A stretch of 29,786 bases of DNA from a virus, in IMG/VR virus record IMGVR_UViG_3300021378_002093, positions 1 to 29,786 of that record. One strand, given 5' to 3'. Under the pieces are notes generated by a model. The model was not told the DNA's origin, searched no databases, and saw nothing but the letters and a program-made list of their open reading frames with translations. Position numbers and translations under genes: made by a program. Shown one piece after another: positions 12,001-17,657 of the stretch; position 1 is the first letter of the stretch, and each line of letters starts with the position of its first letter.

Positions 12001-13033
12001 GCGATGAATTAGCCACTGTTGCTACATAAACATTTGCTGAAACAGAACTATCGTCGTTAGGGAAAATAATTTTTGTTCCTGTGGTTATAGTTACTGTATC
12101 AATAGCAACATTACTTGCATCTAAACCTACGACTTCACTGTAAAGTAATGTTGAGCTTACATCTACATTTCCTTTACTTGTTTGCCCTACATTATATAAT
12201 TCTAAATCTCTGTCAAATTCTAAAATAGGCCTTCTAGCTCTGTAAATCTTTGATGGAACGTTATCACCTGCATCTTCAAAGTTTTCTTTGTGATACCAAA
12301 AGTTAGTTCTACTCCAGACATTTTTGTTTGCTGAGCCTCTACCTATTACAACATAGTCTTTACTTGTTTGTGGATTAGCAATACCGTTAGCATAACTTAC
12401 ATCAACTGCTACAAGAATTATGCTTTCTCCTACGCCTTCTACTATAAATTCCTTCCCAACATATTTGGAATTGTCAATTACATAATCACCCGCAAAGGTA
12501 ATTTTCATACCATTTTTAAACAGTTTACCTCCTGAAGGTGTATAGGATTTCTTACCTACTATGTCCTTATCAACATTTATTGTGTTTGATGAAGTACCAG
12601 AAATAGATATTGCTGTAGGACCAGTTGTGCTCCAAAAGTATTCTTGATAATTTAAAAATTTATTTAATTCTATGGGAGGTAAAAATGTCTGAAACTCAGA
12701 TCTCAACCATTGGTTTTGTTCATTTACATCTACGTTATAATTTTTAAGGATGTTTATAAATTCATCATAAAAAATAAAATTTTCACTTACGCCTGTATTG
12801 GCATTAGTATTATTAACTGTTGGTGCTAAATTGTAATATTTTTTATCGAGGTCATCTTCATATATCCAAGTACCATCTACAAGTTTATCCTTAGATGTTT
12901 TTTTACCTACAAAACCACTTACTGCTTCTATATTTGCTTTGCTGTATAATTGTTCTACTGTGCTTTCAAAGAAATTCTTTACTGACTCAGTCTGCAGGAT
13001 TCCGGGTAACTTTTTATAAATTTTATCTGCCAT
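1..13033 (-). CDS. Giant virion structural protein with YHYH-like domain (3' end outside window)
   Basis: I translated the minus strand from the ATG at 13033 to the left edge and met no stop codon, giving at least 4,344 codons. The product begins MADKIYKKLPGILQTE. It starts 2 nt after the gp6 stop, with no clear Shine-Dalgarno, so translational coupling is likely. Visible parts, in order: an N-terminal region rich in Trp, Tyr and acidic residues with a PHTHPWEM motif (Met about residue 1021); a YHYH-like domain (GWAFDGLPIYGPYGY, residues 1285-1299); long Asn/Thr/Val-rich beta-type stretches (about 1900-3200); a CDIC motif just before a Pro-rich turn (about 3215); a run of 36 mostly Gly codons (3620-3655); a Pro-rich segment; a Cys-containing region (about 3950-4035); and several GxGY repeats near the left edge. 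The place directly after gp25 and gp6 in a late operon points to the baseplate or tail fibre. T4 has gp7 and gp8 after gp6, so the N-terminus may stand in for gp7, but I see no convincing gp7 motif. Confidence 0.85.
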   Translation of the reverse strand, partial: MADKIYKKLPGILQTESVKNFFESTVEQLYSKANIEAVSGFVGKKTSKDKLVDGTWIYEDDLDKKYYNLAPTVNNTNANTGVSENFIFYDEFINILKNYNVDVNEQNQWLRSEFQTFLPPIELNKFLNYQEYFWSTTGPTAISISGTSSNTINVDKDIVGKKSYTPSGGKLFKNGMKITFAGDYVIDNSKYVGKEFIVEGVGESIILVAVDVSYANGIANPQTSKDYVVIGRGSANKNVWSRTNFWYHKENFEDAGDNVPSKIYRARRPILEFDRDLELYNVGQTSKGNVDVSSTLLYSEVVGLDASNVAIDTVTITTGTKIIFPNDDSSVSANVYVATVANSSLSNAISLSVDTTLTEGDTVFVSSGFSQIGKEYYYNNGLIESQTKSKLNQAPLFNLYDDQKRYLGDTTIFPSNNFRGNKIFGFEIGTGTADAEYNLSLAYRSFKNASEISFENFMETETYNNIVLGSSESTDIKGYYYYKLLRSVEKTSNDSTGTSGLTAIIGKTPVFHNNFKSPQWKSQQRIEKIIEITRTIYDNFDQIFSLGCNARVDETYLSGMNIRVRKNGDLFHDFTFINDTQNGDKIEILRKNFVVGDIFEISVFSRGLDKSINNTSRHELPIAWTNNPFKEEVEKISEPEFLPHFKNYIETQPGFTGDALSTNNYNSLVKEELYGVDIVQSNTDLILGAFLLDDQPHNIIDALRFNGSEYKKYKKRFFKELDDYYNIVNFNDFSNEEILEKVLRNLISFSIGRNVFGETYILPFGDNYIKESLIINDVTLASYTVSTSVDLDKVENSLLVYYTRNNIKTLMTVGEDYTLTYSPLTVKFKNYTPELLDELEFKIYNEDRDSVECPPTPSTMGLYPLHTPEIISDDTFQDPINLLVGHDGSRTPVYGDDRDQIVLEFEKRIYNSAKSEFRDTVEYPELDAIEVRQGRWRREKPEWDLYHDLLQTNFENWVIENKVDPIVNEHYDNTNEWTWNYRQQFTSGSIQSGDGIIPGHWRGWYEYYYDTVRPHTHPWEMLAFFKKPSWWDSQYITTTYTDYSSKNIPMWSDLEKGIIRQGPRENLTNDIWKDFLNPYSRKSRNTRINLLEYLPVDENGNLKKPVDIVSTGVSTLKNRWVETEPDTSQGYKTTSFLSTDGLSVQFDSTHRYITSYDNPNYSRGLIDHTLSPTEFDFFAKTYRLPNNVDYNAISSGKEATANNGMVEGACAILVNGLPLHSPISTSYEYDDTWTYELGFETAESRANGDIAQTDENGLIYTAIPTSNMTTTSVWGDSSTHSGIIGWAFDGLPIYGPYGYTDPMDSSSAITNIKSGFVLKSGTRTTGPKGAPTGEFVQDYELGGNAGTNGYADRWNTRYGYTPDSPSTAIRYYVATIDDTGIPMFPYAVGGGTATFDGDPLTWSGVFVNTVLDIDTNKNGTAPTDSLATYAKKSEKVINKTISQDVDLDRPWKFGDGAPVENAWKYSEGYPFAIAELLVLSNPGKFATVFSDPTKVTKAPANYKKYINKTTRKNWMFRDPDHFHIHGDIDSEGNMITNIGYTQFINSWLKFQGLDVVNNFVHKLRNLNVKLGYRFSGYIDKDTMTMSMDQFSTTGSSTNLIIPQENITVDIHNSPYKSRNIYQGVIIQKVTNGYKVSGYDKNLGHFKILESDVTGRSEKVQVGGEAHPFVRWQPNTSYNKGTIVEYNDVYYEAKDYIPKAVTFSQLLYKKLNKLPQINFKEGAVYLDTTGILQKVEYETVYKTEQEVFNFLISLGRYQKYMGYTFGEYDIGINETRDWIYSAKQFLFWLQGNWQTDNTLELSPMATKVTFETSKGFVAKIKRNEFNMFNIMDKDGRSINPKECSINREDLKIEITPPVGKEIYAVCLFVREIEHAMVLDNVTDFADTLYNPLYNQRQSRIRIKGNKTANWDGRFISEGFLIQGDSLKPNLDNLAESMGRYHELGFIPVEKQVYETARNLFGYQEKDYLAELQIDDDQQFEFYKGFIQNKGTKTSLSRIGRSSSIIQGNMDIYDEWAVKVGSFGDLENNQSVELALEKKDFVQDPQLFTLSFPEDTTGVVDKIDVLNTKHQYFDVPEILITQSTNGTQAKATPVLNNNGVISSINVTEQGSGYTDTPGLTIITGELNIGNVSSILAKVDARSTNTITSVTQDINGNVLSTSNANINSLGTITIADNFGATASFNLNSITDVANITTAINSDATINANITAHTIENYISNSSNVIINKGLKISGNDFTIGGSSSTLANLNITAGRYQPRQRYALNVANNTVSSNIVVSVDNVNLSGSDFVFDAGDRWQITAPSSVTGNSSVSYTVGTGIVNANTSFDTNNITEYDGDYPFVDVYVNGTKIYNPGYETRYQVANTTTITFPNVGLLPDGEILAGSNVYVVERATIDLQDTYQGDLPGSTLNVKATTNDDIAVHVKSIRIFEITPDAKDDEVILIDIDDTSRFLKKPSGIRESNLWPKTGNVTYQGLQDSKYNPLPNAGYVNEENINFSAFDLGGVAQLFGDNIRFKPTGNDFIHVAKSENLDWNVYKLKQANKGNVTFVEQDDATDTAYLYTERSLFNYVDSNQLLQNDLSRYLDYSLVIKKADITDEFVVWQNEDIVRRKSVQISNFGRANMISANIGAIAPSRVVSISNIQPAISAFTNADANILGSNIIQITGSQGTLQNGEQVEFFVTSITDRVFTTSNVEYVTKSNVANLNNTTLGNRTLSFTAEPDYEFANVKYTGNSAVIPLESLEMAVYNANANSTVSYFNDSNIVLPATHLPATNTSITLTQFHTGKLKLGVSNLNVHGTGIVAANNVVRLTATNTTYNNASFTVTEVDTANNSIVIDIDIFNRDIDLTDEFDNQYLTNSDLGITGFVFEEQYPLHAQRHTISNVGLTGFTVEQANVTANIDSGNLSYGIFGKTQITAADHDLTSGELIKLSANSYSGFYYVESAAKDTFVINAPYNANVTPSGNIIPEGITITTTVDHGINVSYTGKRIAVHLAEPRYYNQVYRVSDVTSNTVIVNNAFAFYPYSVSQANAVLTTLDHSTISLNNSLITINNVNSPESIKEEFNRQIDLRRGLIDDEGLTIPMLNNIECSEKVYAGMPATQIKGSGPYVPRSPNMEGLTLKGYMPFATEDDLKYGFPGESIDDEIMGDHRVRAGDWPPFGIKNPQPVGRTMGTVVPSTQIPLYDIKGSGRTRQRIDYIGSPVLDPTKAFASLDVKLCDICAPAPPPVSSTVTNNKGQKYITKAYGGTISVSASGNGKGKRSWQNAYSGYYRTTGTKRGQVTQYGGSRHMPADALLGAITWADNGSRNTFNLNCTFSEAGTFYVHAYYSAKSPGGTKSITVGGASITPKYLGKTDSNYSGVGAIYELIVTAGQTVTISGVAKWGSNHWNSVGFHLSTKAERLSTTATILDPASTTPADEGNTTQDNGLVQTEFIKESTRNWKTGNAADGTGDEWLFNPGASGTIEILFDMYSGADGIEVFQGDQVTQSALISSSAAQNLSVLTEAEKQEILTNAKKKNSTNVGPASGVVRNYQVSGISAPNNTGVKFGGAMRFSYNKANGDYIKIKVHKTSSVYRFLIKYPKVGPNIPNPSVNPSTTGPCDTASNGNTTVSGASLPQTPINTPTGGGGSTGGGNTGGGGGTGGGGGGVGSGGGGGGGGGGAVKRAQQQSALTYGPVYVPPPTGSFPFPSGIPGLPFPGTPSPIMPYPKIPFNPVIIPGFANSIPAPFKGVKVTTAGLKDPANYFSANFGDVGLPSLAGYRFIPNVLRKTVKNVKPNNIGRFIPLEGNQYINTTMQKVTGGKKIPLATPLADKVPLRPSPLRAIDVKEYNYNFITKLNNPYFSKTDSAISFVAQKIGGDLILPDGTSVRNILGSASGIDGSNIVINYPGSEIVDFINRGDSPPTYDYLPADSIVPTEISPPDVNNIDFNRNVNLSIQPLLRTPEGNYIPGGPKVGCHLTQPTPGISIPMDNLTGVKPGDELFINNRKYVFPGSDPKIVKNTLKCGPAGSGIEVKDTKINGKDAIRISSCSGAPIIIRDGCAGGVYKEVLDFHVVRGFEQSVVDTSNTVVLPGFSQGNSSVGATTVDYTTYGPTGNITGILNSFAGDGQGSILSSSSSSKSTGGSGYSVGDRLRLVGGTPVADPYGSITEICIDAPGAGYSDTANIVVYIGDGNTPGSGAKAGSVIVQDGGIKNILMVNGGEGYDVTNPPVVRIIDLNDTGQVLQATATAKVASGSSVPPRVAKFIVTSIDAIGTITSLQIIDRGIYKVFPSDLTMGIPLEYDYVNLGDETGTDADGNFFQGTGLGQFDPLQDGKRLGSPGGYDPINDTLAGGDGARVFLTSREIPDCSEK
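411..690 (-). repeat. GxGY-type short protein repeats in the giant protein
   Basis: Three neighbouring segments share a pattern of hydrophobic beta strand, Gly-x-Gly-Tyr turn, then a second strand: GGSGYSVGDRLRL (about 650-690), ITEICIDAPGAGYSDTANIV (about 545-620) and ILMVNGGEGYDVTNPPVVRI (about 411-487). A fourth copy lies far away at about 6668-6760 (SINVTEQGSGYTDTPGLTI). The pattern looks like a short repeated beta unit of phage adhesins or structural proteins. I infer structure only, not ligand. Confidence 0.55.
2069..2176 (-). repeat. Poly-glycine-coding GC-rich repeat inside the giant protein
   Basis: Thirty-six codons, residues 3620-3655, are almost all Gly (GGC, GGT or GGA) with scattered Ser, Thr, Asn and Val. 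On the plus strand this reads as imperfect ccgccaccgcc repeats. It is a sharp GC-rich island in an AT-rich gene. Structurally it should be a flexible linker between the beta-rich body and the Pro-rich segment that follows. Low-complexity DNA of this kind often varies in length between relatives through slippage. Confidence 0.85.
8850..9430 (-). other. YHYH-like domain inside the giant protein
   Basis: Roughly residues 1200-1395 of the giant protein follow the order of the YHYH family (Pfam PF14240 type): an ILVNGLPLHSP segment, then THSGIIGWAFDGLPIYGPYGY (G of GWAF at residue 1285), then a closing stretch with YYVATIDDTG and MFPYAVGGG. The GWxxDGxPIYGPYGY core is the hallmark of that family and is well preserved. 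The naming Tyr-His-Tyr-His motif, expected upstream of the core, is not visible; the corresponding place reads NGLIYTAIP. A HFHIHG motif lies further downstream, at about 8460. Such domains occur in large structural proteins of marine T4-like phages, but their role is not established. The boundaries are approximate. Confidence 0.7.
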
Positions 13034-13035
13034 TA

Positions 13036-16000
13036 TTAATTAGCCAACGTATTTTTAGTAATTTTATCTATAATTTCTATGTCTGTAACCTTTGCTGTAT
13101 TAACAAAAAATTCATTGCTTTCCGCTTGTATCTGGAACAAATCTCCAAAGTTACCAGAACTAATTTTTGGTATAATAACAATACTTCCTATTATGCCACT
13201 TAGTTGTTGATGTACATAACTACTCAATTCTGTAAAGTAGAAATTTTCACCGAATTCCCAATTATTGACGTCAAAGTATTTGTTAAATGCTTTGATAACT
13301 TTTGTTTTTATTTCATTATCACTTAATGTTGTGCCTGCTAATTTAACTACTCTAAATTTAGCCTGTACACTTTCATCAGCATCAGCACCAAACAATCTTT
13401 TAAATTTTGCACTCTTATAAACTAATGTGTCACTGGCATTTTTAAATCCATCTAAAGATTGGAATTCGTTTGCTAGTTCATCACTTGTAGGAGCCAACGG
13501 AAATGTTGTACCAGATACATTTAAGTATTTTTGTATCTCTGTATAATATGAAGTTGTTAATACTAACATCTCAACGACATTACTAATACTTGGATCTATT
13601 CTTACATCATTAGGTGCCTTGTGATCCCATTTCATTACACATGGTCTTACATCAGGTAATCTTGTATTTTGGTCTTTACCTCTACCTGTTTTAACAAAAC
13701 AATCCGTAGTTTCTACTAAACTAATACTATTTGCATCAGTGCTACTTCTAGTCATTATATAAAACTTCTCGTTTTCTACTACATAAATTTTTATTCCAAA
13801 ATATTGATTTGCAGTATTTTCAAATTTTTCTGCTAATGCTAATGTATCAACAATAATATAATCTACAGTACTCCATTCTACTGGGTCAGAATAACTTATA
13901 GGGGATATAGTTGCCGGACTTCCACTTGCTTGGGTATTGTCCCAGTCTGTTTCTCCTCTCCAATCTAGTATTACTCCGCTTACAGGTTTATCATAAACAT
14001 ATCCGTCAAAGTCTGTATAATTTGCAAATATGATTAAATCTGTACTTGATACAAATTCATTGAATTGGAACGGCTTATCTGGAACTAAGTCACTGTCTGA
14101 ATCTACTGGAGCAACTTTTACTTTTCTATTATCTGTATAACCGTCTGAATATTTAAAAACATCTCTAATTTCATAAACAATATCAGTATCTAATCTGTCT
14201 TTTGCAGATTTGTATTCTACTAGTATTTTATCTCTGCTTATAGCACCAGTTGTATCTGTAGCAAATAAATGGTAATTATCGTCTAGTTGATTGTATGTTA
14301 ATCTACCTGTTTGTGCTGTAGCATTTGCATTTGACAAGAATGTTCTTCCAATTTCACTAGCATTACCAGAGGCACCATTAATACCATAAGTAAATATACT
14401 AGCATTACCGTGGTAAATTTCAGTAAGTCCAGTATTGTTATTGTATTGCTTGTATGTTATGTTACCATTATCGTCTAAAATATTATATCCAAATGTTGTA
14501 TTATCAAAATCTATTGTTAAATTGCTTGGTAATCTAGATATGCGACCATCATTGTTAGATAGTGTTACATTATTAGTGGAAACATTACCGTCATCAAAAT
14601 AAGGATTTAATGAAACATTTGCCGCATTTACAAATCTGTTTGCTGTAGAAATATTTGCTACTGAATGAGGATCTGATAATAAATCGTTTCTCATCAATCC
14701 AAATGTGCTTTGCCATGTAACATTTACATCAAACCATTTAATGTCTCTCGTTCTCAATGCAATATTTGTTCTTAAACCGTTAGGATCGTAATATGCAGAA
14801 TTGTCTAAACTTTGCCATGCATCTGCAACATTATCGCTATTAGAATCTGCCCAAACAAAACTTTCTGTAACACCAGGCTTGTAATTTAAAGTATTAAATG
14901 TAATTGTATCTCTTACTGCTTGAGTGGTATTATCTGTTACCTTAACTGATTTTACATTATAGAATTTTAGATCATTAGCACTTTGCACAACATATGACAA
15001 TCCTCTTATACTGACATTATATCTATAACTGCTTGAATCTATAGGAAAAAATTCAAATAACATTAACCAACTATTATCTACACCCGATAGTGTTTTGTCT
15101 TTGGCATTTTGAATACCTATACTGCCTGTTTTTAGTAAATCTGCATTAGATATAATATAAAAAGATTGATCTGTAAGATCAAATCCTATACCAAATGTGC
15201 TTTTATTAGCCAGTGCTGATTCTATTTCGGTTTGTTCAGACGTTGTAAAAGATTTTCTTAAACTTGTAATAACTTCATCTGCTCTCCAATCGGAATTCAC
15301 ACTATCACTTAGTGTCCAAGGCCCTATACTTGTACTTAACCCACTGGACAATGCTCCATTATTTTGTATACCTGTGATCCTTACCCATTTATAATTTGCA
15401 ATATTTGTAGGATCTACAAACTTAACAAAGGTATTTTCTTGAAAAACTTTAGTTGATGCTGTGTTGTTTACCATAACAACTGCATTAGAGCTACTAAATG
15501 TTTCTGTCATGTAACCTGTTGTACTTTGATTAGCAACTGGCAGTGGTTTCCACCTAATATTAAGAGTGTCTATGGCAAATTTTGTTGGAATAAAATTACT
15601 CCATTTTTCTCTTAGGGTATCGTATATTACGTTATTCAATCTTTGATCTTTTAAGAACTCTACAATAGTATTGTCAACTACTTCTGCAGGTGTATTATTG
15701 TCGCTAACAATAACTTCTTTGCTTACGGGGTCGTTATCCTTATATAAGTAGCCATCTTCTGTATAAGTCTCAACACTTTGAAAAGTGCCAGTAGGATCGT
15801 TAATATCAATATATCTACTATGACCTGCATGTGTTCTATTTGTAGCCTTTAATTTTAAAATATTTGATGATTGGCTTAAAGGGAAAACATTATAATCTTG
15901 TGCAGACACCATTCTATTTTGTGTATAGAATGTTTGTGGTGCTTTGCTTTTAATGTTTTGTAAACTTTCTGCAGGTAAACTATTGTTTACACTTGATTCT

Positions 16001-17202
16001 AAACCAAATGTAAATGTTAAAGTAAATGATCGTCCTGAAGCATTTACATAAGGAATACTAGCATTTAAACTTTTAGCATCATCTGGATGTATAGTGTATC
16101 TTTCTCCATCACTAATTCTGTGCCATATTCTAAAAATACCTGTAGGCACATTACCAAAATTACCATCAGGAAACTTTACTCTTATGCCATCATTGTTTAA
16201 ATTTTCTACAGCATATAAATTTCTAGTGTTTAGTGCTTTACTGTTATAGTTTAATGTTTGTCCAACAGTATTTGGTATCTTGGTCCATTGATTTTGCACA
16301 ACACCTTGTGTATTGACTTCCTGAATATATACATCAGTTTCGTTTATATTTTTCTTTACAATGTCTTGAAATCTGTTTTGTAAGGGAGTTTCATAATTGA
16401 AGTCTTCGAATGCTAATTGCCCTTGTTTAAATAATAAGAAAAATCCTGTATTATTACTGGATAAACCTAATCCATCATTTCTATAAAAAAGTCCAAAGTC
16501 ATTTGTTGGGTCAGGTTGTTTTTCATAAAAATATTCATTGTCAAAGAAATCACCATTTACTATTTCAAACTGTCTTGATACTCCGTTTACATTTATAGGA
16601 AAGGATAAAGCAAGTGGAGATGTTATAGGGGTATTAAGTTCGTATTGGTCTGTGTTTATGCCTGCAACTTTTCCTGATTTAACAGGCGCCGAGAATCTAT
16701 TTGTTGTTCCCATAGCCGCATTAAGAATTGTTATAAATTGTTCGTAACTCTCAGGGTTATTAGAATCGTCCCAAAAAATGTTTTGGTTTGATAATTGATT
16801 ACCCTGGCTATCAGTTAAAGGTTCATTTGTTTTTACAGCAGTGATTTTCATTAATCCACTTGCAGGAATATTTCTTTTAGGATTGTATCCTAACATTCTT
16901 GCTAGTTTAAATACAGAGTCTCGTCTTTCTGCTGTTTCTAAAAAGTTTTCTCTAGTATTAACATCCATTCTAAATGCAATACTTGTACTCAAAAATGCCA
17001 ACAATTCTATAATTGCAATGAATTCTGAACTTTCAATATAGTCGTTAAAGTTTTCTGGAAAATTTACTCTGACATATTCGACAAGACTTGTTCTCATTGT
17101 GTCGAAATCATATGCTTGGAAGTCAACTTCACTAAAGGCCTTATATGCAACCTTCCAGTCTTCTGCCGCAAATAAATTAGATTGTCTATTAACGTATGCC
17201 AT
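13036..17202 (-). CDS. 6: Baseplate wedge subunit gp6, enlarged
   Basis: This 1,388-aa protein matches the T4 gp6/baseplate J-like family at both ends. Residues about 20-130 contain the N-terminal helices (RTSLVEYVRVNFPENFNDYI, ELLAFLSTSIAFRMDVNTRENFLETAERRDSV, ARMLGYNPKR). The last 110 residues have the family's closing pattern (IKTKVIKAFNKYF, NFYFTELSSYVHQQLSGI, IVIIPKISSGNFGDLFQI, ESNEFF). T4 gp6 has about 660 residues, so roughly 700 extra residues, rich in Asn, Thr and Ser and beta-like, lie in the middle (about 500-1150). In T4, gp6 forms the dimeric ring that ties the six wedges together around the hub. The ATG shares one base with the gp25 stop (TAATG), with AGAGGAAAC as ribosome site. 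The giant protein follows 2 nt after its stop. Confidence 0.85.
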   Translation of the reverse strand: MAYVNRQSNLFAAEDWKVAYKAFSEVDFQAYDFDTMRTSLVEYVRVNFPENFNDYIESSEFIAIIELLAFLSTSIAFRMDVNTRENFLETAERRDSVFKLARMLGYNPKRNIPASGLMKITAVKTNEPLTDSQGNQLSNQNIFWDDSNNPESYEQFITILNAAMGTTNRFSAPVKSGKVAGINTDQYELNTPITSPLALSFPINVNGVSRQFEIVNGDFFDNEYFYEKQPDPTNDFGLFYRNDGLGLSSNNTGFFLLFKQGQLAFEDFNYETPLQNRFQDIVKKNINETDVYIQEVNTQGVVQNQWTKIPNTVGQTLNYNSKALNTRNLYAVENLNNDGIRVKFPDGNFGNVPTGIFRIWHRISDGERYTIHPDDAKSLNASIPYVNASGRSFTLTFTFGLESSVNNSLPAESLQNIKSKAPQTFYTQNRMVSAQDYNVFPLSQSSNILKLKATNRTHAGHSRYIDINDPTGTFQSVETYTEDGYLYKDNDPVSKEVIVSDNNTPAEVVDNTIVEFLKDQRLNNVIYDTLREKWSNFIPTKFAIDTLNIRWKPLPVANQSTTGYMTETFSSSNAVVMVNNTASTKVFQENTFVKFVDPTNIANYKWVRITGIQNNGALSSGLSTSIGPWTLSDSVNSDWRADEVITSLRKSFTTSEQTEIESALANKSTFGIGFDLTDQSFYIISNADLLKTGSIGIQNAKDKTLSGVDNSWLMLFEFFPIDSSSYRYNVSIRGLSYVVQSANDLKFYNVKSVKVTDNTTQAVRDTITFNTLNYKPGVTESFVWADSNSDNVADAWQSLDNSAYYDPNGLRTNIALRTRDIKWFDVNVTWQSTFGLMRNDLLSDPHSVANISTANRFVNAANVSLNPYFDDGNVSTNNVTLSNNDGRISRLPSNLTIDFDNTTFGYNILDDNGNITYKQYNNNTGLTEIYHGNASIFTYGINGASGNASEIGRTFLSNANATAQTGRLTYNQLDDNYHLFATDTTGAISRDKILVEYKSAKDRLDTDIVYEIRDVFKYSDGYTDNRKVKVAPVDSDSDLVPDKPFQFNEFVSSTDLIIFANYTDFDGYVYDKPVSGVILDWRGETDWDNTQASGSPATISPISYSDPVEWSTVDYIIVDTLALAEKFENTANQYFGIKIYVVENEKFYIMTRSSTDANSISLVETTDCFVKTGRGKDQNTRLPDVRPCVMKWDHKAPNDVRIDPSISNVVEMLVLTTSYYTEIQKYLNVSGTTFPLAPTSDELANEFQSLDGFKNASDTLVYKSAKFKRLFGADADESVQAKFRVVKLAGTTLSDNEIKTKVIKAFNKYFDVNNWEFGENFYFTELSSYVHQQLSGIIGSIVIIPKISSGNFGDLFQIQAESNEFFVNTAKVTDIEIIDKITKNTLAN

Positions 17203-17579
17203 TATAAAGTTTCCTCTGCATTTCTTTTACTGAATTCTAAAAATAAAGTTTCTGCTTGGTCTATATTATAATATCTCAATATTACTTCTGCTCTTATAGT
17301 TTGATCGTTTATATATAAAATTGTTTCTTCTAACGTAACTCTAGGATCTAAATCTACAATTCTTTTGATATCTTCTTTTATGTCTTCTTCTAATGATGGT
17401 GTTTCCGGCTCCATTAACAAATCCCAAATTATACTACCAAAATTAGGCCTCATTACTCTTTCACCTTTTTTAGTATAAAAATGATTAAGTAAATCTCTCT
17501 TTATAAGAGCGGTATCTGTAAGGGTATAAGGTGCCCTATTTTTATCTACAGTACTGAATCCTCTGAATAACGTTGCCAT
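17202..17579 (-). CDS. 25: Baseplate wedge subunit gp25
   Basis: A 125-aa protein of the gp25/GPW (lysozyme-like fold, non-enzymatic) family, close to the usual length (T4 gp25 has 132 residues). Diagnostic stretches: MATLFRGFSTV at the start, LIKRDLLNHFYTKKGERVMRP, then FGSIIWDLLMEP, and a DPRVTLEE segment. In T4 it joins gp6 and gp53 in the wedge core and helps initiate the sheath. I chose the ATG at 17579; an in-frame TTG 15 nt upstream lies inside the predicted late promoter. No Shine-Dalgarno precedes the ATG. The late motif ends immediately before it, so the mRNA may be leaderless. It is first gene of the late operon 25 - 6 - giant protein, and its stop overlaps the gp6 ATG by one base. 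Confidence 0.9.
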   Translation of the reverse strand: MATLFRGFSTVDKNRAPYTLTDTALIKRDLLNHFYTKKGERVMRPNFGSIIWDLLMEPETPSLEEDIKEDIKRIVDLDPRVTLEETILYINDQTIRAEVILRYYNIDQAETLFLEFSKRNAEETL

Positions 17580-17592
17580 GTAAGTATTTATC
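17580..17592 (-). promoter_or_regulatory. T4-type late promoter for the 25-6-giant operon
   Basis: On the minus strand the sequence is GATAAATACTTAC, directly followed by the gp25 ATG. The first eight bases differ from the T4 late consensus TATAAATA only in the first base. In T4 this element lies at about -13 to -6, which places the start of transcription on the A of the ATG. The same 13-mer with one change recurs at 25033-25045, also at the head of a structural operon. It should be read by RNA polymerase carrying gp55. Confidence 0.75.
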
Positions 17593-17613
17593 AAAACTAT
17601 TAAATATAGTTTT
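17593..17613. promoter_or_regulatory. Inverted repeat AAAACTAT/ATAGTTTT in divergent promoter region
   Basis: Perfect 8-base arms (AAAACTAT and ATAGTTTT) flank a 5-base centre. On the minus strand the dyad abuts the GATAAATA late motif, and on the plus strand it lies about 10 bases upstream of the -35 box of the hydrolase promoter. A related dyad sits in the other divergent region (25053-25068). It could be an operator for a dimeric regulator; this is inference. Confidence 0.5.
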
Positions 17614-17622
17614 AATTTTTAC

Positions 17623-17651
17623 TTGACTTTGAGTGTTTAAGGTGTTATACT
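17623..17651 (+). promoter_or_regulatory. Sigma70-type promoter of the hydrolase/coiled-coil island
   Basis: TTGACT (17623-17628) and TATACT (17646-17651) are separated by exactly 17 bases, a strong match to the bacterial housekeeping promoter. The expected start, about 7 bases after the -10 box, is the A of the ATG at 17658. No Shine-Dalgarno is present between promoter and ATG. The downstream genes would therefore be early (host polymerase) and the first one leaderless. Confidence 0.75.
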
Positions 17652-17657
17652 AACCGC

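Noticed and set aside
17580-17594. Upstream TTG start for gp25
   Set aside because: It lies in the predicted late promoter, and gp25 homologues begin close to the FRGFSTV segment, fitting the ATG at 17579.
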